A stretch of 58,426 nt of DNA from Thermoguttaceae bacterium (GTDB lineage Bacteria > Planctomycetota > Planctomycetia > Pirellulales > Thermoguttaceae). Of this stretch, positions 33,980 through 42,967 are shown in pieces. The notes under the pieces are model-generated. The model did not search any database, had not been told where the DNA came from, and saw only the letters and a list, made by a program, of their open reading frames with translations. The position numbers were made by a program, and so were the translations under genes. How positions within the stretch are numbered: the stretch's first letter is position 1; the number at the start of each line of letters is the position of its first letter. Location: positions 1 to 58,426 of the forward strand of contig JAFZNK010000023.1 in assembly GCA_017550965.1 (NCBI GenBank), written 5' to 3'.

Positions 33980-35731
33980 TCAACGTCTTTTAGCTGCTCG
34001 CGTTGATTTTTCGTTCTTGTTTTTGAGTTGAATGTCGTCAAATTCAACGACGCCGACGCCGTCTAAAATTCCAACTTGTAACGACGCTTCCGTCGCTCTT
34101 GACGGAACGGCGATCTCCTGTTCAAATTGCAGCCATGGCGCCGAGCCAATCTCCGCATATAGAACAACGACTTCCCCCCCGTTGCGAACCGGTTTTCGAT
34201 CTTTGTCAAAGAAGTACAGTTTGATCAACGCTACCGACCTTCTCGTGTCGATATTAGCGCGAAGATCCAAAACGCGATACGCTCCGCTTAGCGTTATTTT
34301 TTTAACGGAACCGCCGTCTATAGCAAAATTCTGACGCAGATGACAGATCGCCTCCTGTTCGCGTTGACGTTCTTTAATCGACGCTTCTACGCTTGAAAAC
34401 TCGCGTCTGTTCTCCGGCATGGTCGCCTTCGCGAATCTTGCTTCATTGCGATCTTTTTTGAGATGTTCTTCTTTTACGCTCGCGTTGTCGCACACGCAAA
34501 CGCGCGCGCCTTCAAACGCGTCCTCGCGTTCGGCGACATAAGTGTTTCTTGTAGAAAACCACCCGACCGGCGTCGGACGACGCGGCGGAAGTTGAATGTC
34601 CAATTCGCCCAATTCCTCGCCGTTATCGCCCTTTTTTGCGTCTTCAACGGCAACCATATCGTCGGTCTTCCAGGTTGCGGTCGGTTTAACCTCGCCCGGC
34701 GTCGGATTGATTGTTTCGAAATCGCCGCCGATCAGAGTCGGCGCGGTTGGATCAGGCTTCTCTTTTCTGAGCGACTCCGCCTCGCCTGTCATTGGAACGA
34801 AACTTGCCGGGGTAAGAGTCGTCTTAATGAATTCGTCCCCTTTTTTCTCGCACAAAACAAAGTATTGCAGATAACGCTCTCCTATAGGAATGAGCATTTT
34901 TCCGCCGTCTTTAAGTTGATCGATCAGAGGTTGAGGAATTTCTTCCGGCGAACAAGTTACAATGATTTTATCAAAAGGACCCGCTTCTGGCCAGCCTTTA
35001 TACCCGTCGCCAAGACGAACAAACACATTGTCGTATCGAAGTTTTTTCAATGTTTCCGCCGCGCGTCTTCCGAGCGACTTTACAATTTCGATCGAATAAA
35101 CTTCCGCAACCAAACAACTCAATACGGCGGCCTGGTATCCGCTGCCAGTGCCTATTTCCAAGACGCGATCGGTAGGTTGAGGATCAAGCGTTTCCGTCAT
35201 ATACGCGACAATGAACGGCGGAGAGATCGTCTGCGCTTCGCCAATTGGAATCGCCGCGTCCTGATATGCGAACATACGATAATCTTTCGGCACAAATTCT
35301 GCGCGAGGAATTCTCGCCATCGCTTTTAAAACGCGAATATTTCTCAACTCTTTTGTCGGCGTCAACTCTTCCAGCGTCATTTCCAACGCTTCCGGAACGA
35401 CGGGGTACTTTGCGTTTCTCTCTTCGTCCGTCATTGCCGACAAAGGTGCGCTTGGCGGAACCATGAGATCCTCGACGTTGGGCTTATTAGCTCTTGTCTC
35501 TTTTACGGGAACCGATTTTACTTGATCGGAAGAGTTCTCACGTTCATCCTCTTCAATTTCGACGGGCGCGGCGGCGTCTTGCTCGGTTATTGTCTGATTC
35601 TTCGCCGCGTCGTCTTCTTTGACGGCGACGCTGTTCTTTGTCTGAGTTTTAATCGTAACTTTTGACGCTTCAGTCGCGCTCGAACAAAGGACTAACGCAA
35701 TTAGCGTCGCAAAAACAAACAATCGTTTCAA
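33980..35731 (-). CDS. Exported protein-L-isoaspartate O-methyltransferase-like protein with C-terminal beta domain
   Basis: A 583-residue protein with a signal peptide ([16 protein letters not shown], then SSATEAS). An acidic low-complexity region of about 80 residues follows. Residues about 130-330 match PCMT: VPEALEM-like lead, [21 protein letters not shown], then the SAM motif [16 protein letters not shown] and the late [20 protein letters not shown]. The last 140 residues form a beta-rich domain reminiscent of carbohydrate-binding jelly rolls. PCMT repairs isoaspartyl residues using S-adenosylmethionine, a cytosolic cofactor, so the export signal is puzzling. The active-site words are complete. 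If the cysteine at residue 16 is a lipobox, the protein would be membrane-anchored, but the site is not a clear match. Confidence 0.78.
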   Translation of the reverse strand: MKRLFVFATLIALVLCSSATEASKVTIKTQTKNSVAVKEDDAAKNQTITEQDAAAPVEIEEDERENSSDQVKSVPVKETRANKPNVEDLMVPPSAPLSAMTDEERNAKYPVVPEALEMTLEELTPTKELRNIRVLKAMARIPRAEFVPKDYRMFAYQDAAIPIGEAQTISPPFIVAYMTETLDPQPTDRVLEIGTGSGYQAAVLSCLVAEVYSIEIVKSLGRRAAETLKKLRYDNVFVRLGDGYKGWPEAGPFDKIIVTCSPEEIPQPLIDQLKDGGKMLIPIGERYLQYFVLCEKKGDEFIKTTLTPASFVPMTGEAESLRKEKPDPTAPTLIGGDFETINPTPGEVKPTATWKTDDMVAVEDAKKGDNGEELGELDIQLPPRRPTPVGWFSTRNTYVAEREDAFEGARVCVCDNASVKEEHLKKDRNEARFAKATMPENRREFSSVEASIKERQREQEAICHLRQNFAIDGGSVKKITLSGAYRVLDLRANIDTRRSVALIKLYFFDKDRKPVRNGGEVVVLYAEIGSAPWLQFEQEIAVPSRATEASLQVGILDGVGVVEFDDIQLKNKNEKSTRAAKRR

Positions 35732-35779
35732 CGTGTTTCCCTCAATATCTTTCTATTCGGCGCAACGACAAGTTAATAC

Positions 35780-35820
35780 AAAAAAACTCGGACGCGCCAA
35801 ATTTTCTAACGCGTCCGAGC
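35780..35820 (-). terminator. Terminator of the ABC ATPase gene
   Basis: Perfect 10-base stem CTCGGACGCG/CGCGTCCGAG (35787-35796 with 35810-35819), followed on the minus strand by seven T (35780-35786). Confidence 0.88.
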
Positions 35821-35842
35821 CTTATTTTTCTCCAGCGCAACC

Positions 35843-36802
35843 TTACGCCGTTATTCCCCGAGTCAACGTCATAAACGCCGTCTCAAGATTGATCTCTTCT
35901 TCACTAAACGATTTTATTTTAAATTTCTCGGCAATAAGTCGCGTGAGCAACTCTGAGTATTCGTCTAATCCCAGTCCTTTTTTGATAAACACGCGAATCG
36001 CGCCGCTTTTATCCAGTTCGACGCGATCGACTATAGGATCGTCCGAAATAAACTTCATACATTTTTCAAGTTTATTCGAGTACTGCTCGTCTTTATGTTC
36101 CGCCAATTCGACGAGCAACGCGATTTGATCACGAACCCGGCGCATAACGTCCTGAACGTCGGCGTCGACTAACAGTTCGCCTCGCTCGATAATACCGACT
36201 TTATTGCAAACGTCCGCAAGTTCCGGAAGAATATGGCTCGACACCATAATCGTCTTCCCTTTGCCGCCAAGGCGTTTGAGTAACTCACGAATTTCAATAC
36301 GCGCGCGCGGGTCAAGACCGCTCGCCGGTTCGTCGAGCAGGAGAACTTGAGGATCGTGGAGTAAAACGCGCGCCAATCCGAGACGCTGAGTCATACCGCG
36401 ACTCAAACTCGTAACCAACGCTTCTCGTTTATACCCTAAGTCGACGCGTTCCAGAGCCTCGTTGCACACTTTGCGGCGCGCTTCGCCTTTAATCCGGTAC
36501 GCGGCGGCGAAAAATTCGAGGTACTCAATAACTTTCATATCGTCGTAAACGCCAAAAAAGTCCGGCATAAAACCGACCAGGCGACGAATTTCCTTCGGTT
36601 TTGTGTAAATCGACATGCCGCAGACATACGCTTCGCCCCACGTTGGTTGCAAAAGCGTAGCCAACATTTTCATCGTCGTTGTTTTTCCAGAACCGTTCGG
36701 ACCAATAAAACCGAAAAGGTCGCCTTCTTTAAGTTCAAGCGACAAATTCTTCAGCGCAAATAATTTGCCGTATTGCTTTGTTAATTCCTCAGTTTTTATC
36801 AT
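35843..36802 (-). CDS. ABC transporter ATP-binding protein
   Basis: A 319-residue ATPase. Walker A is GPNGSGKTT, the signature is LSRGMTQRLGLARVLLHDP, and Walker B is VLLLDEPASGLDP; the switch histidine is in VSSHIL. A C-terminal extension of about 90 residues resembles that of the CcmA/drug-exporter group and GldA. It lies 69 bases downstream of a large membrane protein gene and is closed by its own terminator. No ordinary permease gene adjoins it in the window. Export of a lipid, polysaccharide or protein is possible; the substrate is unknown. Confidence 0.88.
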   Translation of the reverse strand: MIKTEELTKQYGKLFALKNLSLELKEGDLFGFIGPNGSGKTTTMKMLATLLQPTWGEAYVCGMSIYTKPKEIRRLVGFMPDFFGVYDDMKVIEYLEFFAAAYRIKGEARRKVCNEALERVDLGYKREALVTSLSRGMTQRLGLARVLLHDPQVLLLDEPASGLDPRARIEIRELLKRLGGKGKTIMVSSHILPELADVCNKVGIIERGELLVDADVQDVMRRVRDQIALLVELAEHKDEQYSNKLEKCMKFISDDPIVDRVELDKSGAIRVFIKKGLGLDEYSELLTRLIAEKFKIKSFSEEEINLETAFMTLTRGITA

Positions 36803-36871
36803 CGGATTTCCTGCGGCGTTTATTAAAAACTATAATAAGGTTAAAGCCTAAAAAGACGACGAAACAACCCG

Positions 36872-39373
36872 TTATTCCGAGCCGCGCGTTAAAGGAACGA
36901 CCAGTCGAACAACGACCGTCCGTTCGTTCGCGCCCCCCTTCTCTTCCTTACCGTTCCGCCGCCATTCTGCTTTGGTCGGTTCAAAAGAGTCGCTCGTTCC
37001 TGTAAGGCCGTATTTTTCCACAGCGGCTTCCATTGCGTTCTCAAATGTTTCGCCTTTTTGTTCCGCTATTTTTTTACTCAATTCTTCGTCTTGCAACGCG
37101 TTGACCGATCTTCGTCCCAACGCGTTATTATCCTGATATTCGTCGCTATGCGCGTCGACGATCGTTCCAAAGATCACGGCGCGACCGCATCGAAGTAATT
37201 CGCTTAAATCGACGTCGCGCTGCAAGCGTTTGAGAACGCCAAAATTATCTTCTCCGCCTCCAAAATCATAGAACGACGCCGTTCGAAGAATATAAGGCAG
37301 GCGCGTCGACGAGTTATTGTACGAGGTAACGCTCCAGTTTCCTAATTTTTCCGTCGGAATTGAACTTTGATGTTCGTTTAAGACGCGCATCGGCTCTATT
37401 CGACTCATACCGCGCGGGAGCGGAGTTTCTCCCGGCGCGAGCGTTCCCAACGCGTACGCGCCTCCTTGAAAGATAATGAAAGCGGAATAAATAGGAACGT
37501 TAAAGGGATTGTAGACGCTTCCTCGAAGAACCAGTCCGTCGTCGGTTAGCTTTGGCGTTTGCGGAACGTCTTTTAAATTAGCGGTCCATCGTCCGTAAAA
37601 ACTCTTGCTCGATCGAGTCGTCATAGGAACCGCCGCTAAATTCGCGCTGACAGAATCGTTTTGTTGGAGGCAGTAAGCGTCGTTCCAAATCTTTGTCGTA
37701 TAAGATTTCTGTTCGGCTCCGCCAATTCCGTCTCCCGCGAGAGACAGCGGAGTCAAATCAACGTTCTTCGAATTGTCGTCTAACGAAAGAAAACTATTAG
37801 ACGCAGCTCCGGAGCCGTTAGGGGTCAACGATAGCTCGTACCGTTCGCTCGCAGGCGAATAAAAACCTAACCATGACGAATCGCGAACAATACCCGACTC
37901 CATATCGACGTCGACGACGTCCGTTTGATTCAACACGGGCGTTTTAGGCGTCGCCGCCTTAACGACAAAGATCGCGACGACGCTAAAAAGAACGGCGAAA
38001 ATAGGAAACGTTATCCAGGTTATATTCGGTTTTTTAAACGCCTTTTTTGATAAGAACCAATCGAGCGGCGCAATAAACAACAGGTACGCAAAAATCAACC
38101 CGGCGACAATGGAAAACGGAACAATCTTTACTCCGCCAAAAGAATCGAGCGCGCTTCGCGTTTGTCCGGAAAGATCAAGATAGCCGCGTTTTACATAAGC
38201 GGACGCGGGGACTTTTGAAGCGGTTCTGTCCGCGTCCATTCCAAGTATTTTTAGAATCAGTCGTCCTCGTCCAGACCAATTCGCAAGCGGGGCGACTGAT
38301 AAATCGCCGGCAAAATATATCACAGAACCTAATCCGAGAGGAAAAGAAACAAGAAGCGGCGTTTCCATTTCCTGCATTTCAATTTTCGCGCCGTTTTTTA
38401 GTTCCTGAAGAACCGGAGTTCTGAGATACGGATTGCTTTTAGACCCCGTCATCGCCAGATTTTTTACGTTGCGCAGTTCGGTAACCAGCGAGTTAACGTA
38501 TCTAAACTCCTTTGGACGCTCGTCTATTTTTGAGCCGGGAGAGAGATTGGCGAGCGCGCCGCCGTCGCTTAATAAAGGTATCGCTTTCTCATCGGCGAGT
38601 AAAACAATTCCTCCTCCGCGTCTCACCCATTGTTCAATAGCCTGAATTTGCGGAGAATCTTTAGTTATCCCTTCAAAAACAGACGCGTCGGACGTGGTGA
38701 TAAAAAGTCTATCAATCGCCTCGTAAGAACGAAAATCTGTTGGAAGCTCGTTAAAAGAACTCACGGAAACAATCGCCGGGCGACGTTCCTTTTTCCAACG
38801 TAACTCGGCAAAAGCTTCTGAAAAACCAAGCGCGGACGAACCAATTACGACAAAGATCGGTTTTGAAGACAGAGACGGCGTTTTAAACCCCAAACCTTCT
38901 TGCTCGCTGTCGGCTCGTTTATCCGTTGGAGTAAAGACGCGTTCCGTAGTGTTTCCTTGCGTATCGATTAATCGAACCATTAATTTGGCGTTCGCTTTAG
39001 GAAAAATAAAGCGCGATTCGGCTCTTCCGTCTTTTTTTTCGTTCTCGCTAACGTCTCGACGAGTTAAAAAAGGCGTTCCGTCAGAATCAATCGTTTCTAA
39101 CTCAACGCTCGCGACGTCTGAATCAGGATTCCAGGAGAGAACGACCGGGGTTTGAAAACCGTTTTTATAGACTCCGGCTATGCCGACAGAGACGTTAATA
39201 TCAGTATGGGAAGAATCCGACGTCTTTACAGATTCTCTATCTTTCTCAACAACGACGTCGGCGTAACATAGTCCCGACGCGCAGACGAATCCGACGCTCA
39301 ACGTTAGAACGAAGAGCAAACACAACCGAGTTAACAACGTCGATTGGCCAGATTCATATCGATTTCGACTCAT
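36872..39373 (-). CDS. Large membrane-anchored protein partnering the ABC ATPase (function unknown)
   Basis: An 833-residue protein from ATG 39373 (GAGAG just upstream); an ATG seven codons earlier lacks a ribosome site. An N-terminal signal/anchor (LLTRLCLLFVLTLSVGFVC) precedes a beta-sandwich region. Next comes a class I glutamine-amidotransferase-like fold (FVVIGSSALGFSEAF, then WVRRGGGIVLLADE), two membrane helices near residues 430-510 (VPFSIVAGLIFAYLLFIAPLDWF; FPIFAVLFSVVAIFVV), and a large C-terminal domain. This resembles proteins found with GldA/GldG-like ABC systems in planctomycetes. It precedes the ATPase by 69 bases. It does not look like a classical permease. Confidence 0.6.
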   Translation of the reverse strand: MSRNRYESGQSTLLTRLCLLFVLTLSVGFVCASGLCYADVVVEKDRESVKTSDSSHTDINVSVGIAGVYKNGFQTPVVLSWNPDSDVASVELETIDSDGTPFLTRRDVSENEKKDGRAESRFIFPKANAKLMVRLIDTQGNTTERVFTPTDKRADSEQEGLGFKTPSLSSKPIFVVIGSSALGFSEAFAELRWKKERRPAIVSVSSFNELPTDFRSYEAIDRLFITTSDASVFEGITKDSPQIQAIEQWVRRGGGIVLLADEKAIPLLSDGGALANLSPGSKIDERPKEFRYVNSLVTELRNVKNLAMTGSKSNPYLRTPVLQELKNGAKIEMQEMETPLLVSFPLGLGSVIYFAGDLSVAPLANWSGRGRLILKILGMDADRTASKVPASAYVKRGYLDLSGQTRSALDSFGGVKIVPFSIVAGLIFAYLLFIAPLDWFLSKKAFKKPNITWITFPIFAVLFSVVAIFVVKAATPKTPVLNQTDVVDVDMESGIVRDSSWLGFYSPASERYELSLTPNGSGAASNSFLSLDDNSKNVDLTPLSLAGDGIGGAEQKSYTTKIWNDAYCLQQNDSVSANLAAVPMTTRSSKSFYGRWTANLKDVPQTPKLTDDGLVLRGSVYNPFNVPIYSAFIIFQGGAYALGTLAPGETPLPRGMSRIEPMRVLNEHQSSIPTEKLGNWSVTSYNNSSTRLPYILRTASFYDFGGGEDNFGVLKRLQRDVDLSELLRCGRAVIFGTIVDAHSDEYQDNNALGRRSVNALQDEELSKKIAEQKGETFENAMEAAVEKYGLTGTSDSFEPTKAEWRRNGKEEKGGANERTVVVRLVVPLTRGSE

Positions 39374-39460
39374 TTTTACTCTCGTAATATTCATACTGCG
39401 GAAACCTAATTAAACGTTTTCACAGGGACGCGCCCGATAAAATTTAACGTCTAACTATAA

Positions 39461-39790
39461 CTAAGGTTTGTCCGAATTAGGACATTCGCAAACCAATTTT
39501 CCGCACCCAGGACAACCGGCTCCGTATTTGTCGACTAACGCCTTGTTTAAATCAACGCCGACTACGTTGGCTATCGTCGTCAACCAAGCGAGGACGTCGG
39601 CAAATTCTTCTTCGCGTTCTCTATGCGTTCCGCTACGAAGCGCGGTCGACAATTCCCCCACCTCTTCCATTAGCCACATAAACGTTCCGGCAACGCCGCG
39701 TTCTATATCTTTTTCAACGTACATTTTACGAATAAGACGTTGAAAATCGGAAATCGACAATTCGTTAATCGTCGTTTCTTGTTTGTCCAT
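39461..39790 (-). CDS. MazG-like nucleotide pyrophosphohydrolase with C-terminal zinc-knuckle motif
   Basis: A 109-residue protein from ATG 39790; a TTG two codons upstream is possible. The all-alpha NTP-PPase motif is present: EEVGELSTAL, then REEEFADVLAWLTTIAN, giving the metal-binding E-x-x-E and E-x-x-D sets. These enzymes hydrolyse NTPs, often damaged ones, to NMP and pyrophosphate. An extra tail CPGCGKLVCEC adds four cysteines that could bind zinc, which the plain MazG domain does not have. It stands alone between the ABC locus and ApbE. Confidence 0.82.
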   Translation of the reverse strand: MDKQETTINELSISDFQRLIRKMYVEKDIERGVAGTFMWLMEEVGELSTALRSGTHREREEEFADVLAWLTTIANVVGVDLNKALVDKYGAGCPGCGKLVCECPNSDKP

Positions 39791-39982
39791 TGTCAATCTC
39801 TTTTACCGCTCGCGATTTAAATAAAACGCGCGCCTCGCGAAAACTTAGCGACCGCCTTAAACGTCCGCAAATTCAGGCGACGTCGCGCCAATAGTCGCTC
39901 GGTATTATATCGTAAAACCAACGCGCGCGCCAGTCCCCTTAATGATTATGCCTGCGAGGCTATTGAGAAATTATGCGTAGAA

Positions 39983-41086
39983 CTAACGTTTTTGAGAATT
40001 CTTTTTGTTTTCCGATATTTTCTCCTGAAAAAAAGGAGACGCGCTTATGACGATCTCGTTATCAGAATATGGAGGCTCAGAATCGTTCTTCACTTGAACG
40101 AGCATAAATTCAAAAAGAAAACTTCCTTCTTTTTCAGAGAGACCGCTGGATTTTACGCGATTGACCGCGTTTAAAAACTCCCCGCCGCCAAGAACGCACA
40201 ACGCGCTTGCCAACGCGTCGGCAGTCGTCGCGGTGGAAGCGATAACAGCCGACACGCAACGCCGCGTCAACGGCTCGCCGGTTCTGGGATCGATAATATG
40301 GGAATATCGAACTCCGTCTATTTCGACGTAGCGATTCGCGTCGCCGGAAGAACAAATTCCCACGTTTGACAGCTCGCAATAACAAACGGGCTCGTCGTTT
40401 AACGAAGCGACGCCGACAGTCCATCCCTGTTTTCCGGGCGGGGCGTCGCCTATGCGCAAGTCGCCGCTTGCGTCGATCAACGCGGAAGAAATCCCTGCTT
40501 TTTGTAGTGTTTCAAGAGCCTCGTCCAGGGCGATTCCTTTGGCTATTCCGCCGACGTCAAATCGAACGCCCTCGTTCGCGCGAACGCCTCGTTCGTCAAT
40601 ATCCCAAACGTCTAATCCGACGTTCTCTTTTGCCGCCGCTAAAAGATCTTCCGGAGGTCTTTTATGAAAGTATCTGCTTCTGCGCCATAGTTTTACAATC
40701 GGACTTACAGTAACGTCAAAAGCTCCGTCAGTTAACTCGCAGTATCGTCGCGATTCCTCAAGCGACTTGCGTAAATCGTCGCTGATCGGCACAAAATCGT
40801 TTGATTCTCCGGTTTGGCGACACGCCTGGATAATCTCGCTCTCCGGATCGTAATCGGATAAAACAGAGTTAAGTTCGTCGAAACGCTTCCATACGGCTTC
40901 AGCAGCGTTCTCGGCGACTTGCCTTTCGGAAGCGTACAGAATCATACGCACGGGAACGCCCATTTTTTCTTCAGAAAACTCGTAGCGCTCCAACTCCTGC
41001 GCAAAGATTGCTCCGCTCAGGAAGATAGTTCCTAAAAGAAATAACGACGCTAAGGAACAAGCGGAATTAATCTTATTTAACATCAT
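39983..41086 (-). CDS. apbE: FAD:protein FMN transferase (ApbE family)
   Basis: A 367-residue exported protein from ATG 41086 (a second ATG follows immediately; the open frame begins at a TTG four codons earlier). The signal sequence is CSLASLFLLGTIFLSGAIFA. Family motifs are in order: ALSDYDPESEI-like region, VRFDVGGIAKGIALDEAL, SGDLRIGD, IIDPRTGEP and STATTADALASAL, the last bearing the magnesium-binding Asp. The enzyme attaches FMN from FAD to threonines of flavoproteins such as NqrB/NqrC or RnfG outside the cytoplasm. No Nqr/Rnf genes are in the window. A strong terminator separates it from dnaN. Confidence 0.9.
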   Translation of the reverse strand: MMLNKINSACSLASLFLLGTIFLSGAIFAQELERYEFSEEKMGVPVRMILYASERQVAENAAEAVWKRFDELNSVLSDYDPESEIIQACRQTGESNDFVPISDDLRKSLEESRRYCELTDGAFDVTVSPIVKLWRRSRYFHKRPPEDLLAAAKENVGLDVWDIDERGVRANEGVRFDVGGIAKGIALDEALETLQKAGISSALIDASGDLRIGDAPPGKQGWTVGVASLNDEPVCYCELSNVGICSSGDANRYVEIDGVRYSHIIDPRTGEPLTRRCVSAVIASTATTADALASALCVLGGGEFLNAVNRVKSSGLSEKEGSFLFEFMLVQVKNDSEPPYSDNEIVISASPFFQEKISENKKNSQKR

Positions 41087-41141
41087 TATTTTCAGCAACT
41101 ACCGATTATATTACAAAACGTTTAAACGCGGCTTTAATCGC

Positions 41142-41173
41142 AAAAACGCCGACTGGTTTTAGTCGGCGTTTTT
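41142..41173. terminator. Terminator of dnaN
   Basis: Perfect 13-base stem AAAAACGCCGACT/AGTCGGCGTTTTT with a six-base loop. A and T runs on both sides make it bidirectional. It lies 34 bases after the dnaN stop. Confidence 0.92.
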
Positions 41174-41206
41174 CTGATCGTCGTTATGTCGGCAACTTGT
41201 TACGTT

Positions 41207-42316
41207 TTATAAAGTAAGAGGCATAACGACATAGGAATAATCGTCGGTCGTTTCAAACAGCGCGGGCGCGTCTGTCTGAAAATAAAACGCCAACGTTTCT
41301 TCCGGAGAGATACAGCGAAGGAAATCGTTAAGGAATTTCGAATCTAACCGCAACGTCGTGTTTTCCCCGTCGTAAGAGATGGGAATATTTACGTTCGATT
41401 CGCCGACTTCTTCCCCTGCGGCGGCAATATTCACGTTTCCTTTTTCAAAATTGAACAAAATACCGGGTTTTTTATCCGTGGTAACGATTTCCGCCTGTCG
41501 CACGGCGCTCGCCAGTTGCCCTGCGATGAAGTCGACGTGAATCTTTCCGCTTTTTTCCGGCATAATAGCCTTCCAATTTGGAAAACGTCCTTCCATCAAA
41601 ATAGTGGAAATAACGACGTCGCCAAGTTTTATAATTGCCTGCCCTTCTTTGACGGCGATTAGAGCCTCTTCTGCGTCTGAAGCCGCGCGTTCGAGCAAAC
41701 TCAACGCCTTTGGAGGAAAGATCGTTTTGTTTTTCGACTCGTGTCCTCCGACAGATTCCGCCGATCGTTTCTGATAAGCCAGCCGCCTCCCGTCCGTGGA
41801 AACAGCCGACATAACGTCGCTTTCGAAATTGAACAAAACGCCTCCCAACGCGTAGTGAGAATTTTCAGCGTCTGTCGCAAAAGAAGTGCGGCGAATCATC
41901 TCGCACAACGATTTCGTAGCGACTTTATGATACGCGTCTTCTTCAAAAGGCGCGACGGTCGGAAAATCGTCCGCCGGCCAGGTGGCCAGAGTATAACCGT
42001 AGTTCGGGCCGCGAACGGCAAGCGTCGTCCCAACAACTTCCAGTTCAATCTCGTCGTCTTTTGTTTCCGCAAGAATCTTGCGAAGTAATTTTGCGGGCAA
42101 AATAGCTTCGCCGGCTCGCTCTACCACAAACCCGTCTTCGGCGGGAAGTTCGCCTTTAGCGCCAATTCCTCCGTCGGTCGCCGTTAAAATAACGCTCTTC
42201 TCGTCGGCAAGCATCTTTACGTTTTGTAAAGCCGGACGCACGTCTCTTGTAGAAGTAAACGACGAAATCAGAGTAAACAACGGCTCAAATTTATCGCGGC
42301 GACAACGTATTTTCAT
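41207..42316 (-). CDS. dnaN: DNA polymerase III beta subunit (sliding clamp)
   Basis: A 369-residue protein from ATG 42316 (MKIRCRRDKFEP); an ATG four codons earlier, after AAGAAAATGA, is an alternative. Three clamp domains of about 120 residues each fit the length. Typical words are ARRSTRDVRPALQNV-like start, VDGRRLA-like STDGRRLAYQKR, EGRFPNW, and the C-terminal YVVMPLTL that lines the partner-binding pocket. It is the processivity clamp of the replicase. dnaA and recF are not adjacent, which is common in planctomycetes. Its promoter and an extremely A/T-rich stretch lie upstream. Confidence 0.95.
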   Translation of the reverse strand: MKIRCRRDKFEPLFTLISSFTSTRDVRPALQNVKMLADEKSVILTATDGGIGAKGELPAEDGFVVERAGEAILPAKLLRKILAETKDDEIELEVVGTTLAVRGPNYGYTLATWPADDFPTVAPFEEDAYHKVATKSLCEMIRRTSFATDAENSHYALGGVLFNFESDVMSAVSTDGRRLAYQKRSAESVGGHESKNKTIFPPKALSLLERAASDAEEALIAVKEGQAIIKLGDVVISTILMEGRFPNWKAIMPEKSGKIHVDFIAGQLASAVRQAEIVTTDKKPGILFNFEKGNVNIAAAGEEVGESNVNIPISYDGENTTLRLDSKFLNDFLRCISPEETLAFYFQTDAPALFETTDDYSYVVMPLTL

Positions 42317-42368
42317 GTCTGAATCCATTCATTTTCTTATTCGCGTCGTCTTGACGCAAAGTTACCGA

Positions 42369-42390
42369 CTCGCCGTTGTTAATTGGCGAG
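42369..42390 (-). promoter_or_regulatory. Hairpin in the dnaN leader
   Basis: CTCGCC/GGCGAG (42369-42374 with 42385-42390) lies between the dnaN -10 box and the start codon, so it would form in the 5' untranslated mRNA. There is no T-run after it. Confidence 0.4.
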
Positions 42391-42411
42391 CGCACATTCC
42401 TCCATACCCCA

Positions 42412-42440
42412 ATTATAATCCAACAAGCCCAAAAGAACAA
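42412..42440 (-). promoter_or_regulatory. dnaN: dnaN promoter
   Basis: Minus-strand TATAAT (42417-42412) is perfect. TTGTTC (42440-42435) sits 17 bases upstream as a moderate -35. The predicted transcript has a leader of about 90 bases. Confidence 0.65.
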
Positions 42441-42473
42441 GTAAAAACTTTCTTCCCAGGTCAATTACTACCT

Positions 42474-42503
42474 AAATAAAATTAGAATAAACTAATTTTA
42501 TTT
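42474..42503. repeat. Perfect A/T inverted repeat 1
   Basis: AAATAAAATTAG (42474-42485) and CTAATTTTATTT (42492-42503), 12-base arms, six-base loop. Confidence 0.85.
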
Positions 42504-42569
42504 CAAAAACAATCGTTGATATTCGTGGTTTTGTGCTAGATAAAACGAAATAGCCGTCTCAAGACAAAT

Positions 42570-42602
42570 AGATGATATTTAAAAAAGAATTAAATATCAT
42601 CT
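42570..42602. repeat. Perfect A/T inverted repeat 2
   Basis: AGATGATATTTAA (42570-42582) and TTAAATATCATCT (42590-42602), 13-base arms, seven-base loop. No terminator context is evident for either neighbouring gene. Confidence 0.85.
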
Positions 42603-42911
42603 TATATATTATTCCATAAGTAGTAAATAATAAACCAAAAAACTAATCAAATTCTTTTTATTTTAATATTAATATAGTAGTATTAATAGTGAAAAATAAA
42701 CTTTTGTTGATAACACAATTTTTTAAAAACTTACTCGTTTGATTACATGATTTAAAAATATAAAACAATAGTTTAAAACTTTAATTTTATATAAAAATTT
42801 TTTGAATATAAATAAATACAAATGTAAATATTTTTAAATTATAAAATAAATATTTAAAAAATAATAAAATTTAAAAACAATAACTATTATATTTTTTACA
42901 GATTTTAAACT

Positions 42912-42920
42912 TGTGTATAA
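42912..42920 (-). promoter_or_regulatory. DnaA-box match
   Basis: TGTGTATAA reads TTATACACA on the minus strand, matching TTATNCACA exactly. It is at the right edge of the A/T-rich region. A single 9-mer can occur by chance. Confidence 0.4.
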
Positions 42921-42967
42921 CTTTGTTCAAATACCAAAACGGGTACGGAAGTCTGCCGTATTGAGAA

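Larger units (their letters stand above)
42441..42967. other. Very A/T-rich region upstream of dnaN; candidate replication origin
   Basis: From about 42474 to 42910 the sequence is overwhelmingly A and T, unlike anything else of this length in the window, and holds no gene. It contains two perfect inverted repeats. A TGTGTATAA (42912-42920) is an exact match to the DnaA box TTATNCACA on the other strand; a weaker TGTTGATAA occurs at 42705-42713. Adjacent dnaN, two parS cores 9-13 kb away and the change in gene direction nearby fit an origin. Only one strong box is visible, so this is a proposal. Confidence 0.4.

Noticed and set aside
34463..35329. Plus-strand open frame of 288 codons
   Set aside because: Antisense to the exported methyltransferase gene; composition typical of a reverse-complement artefact.
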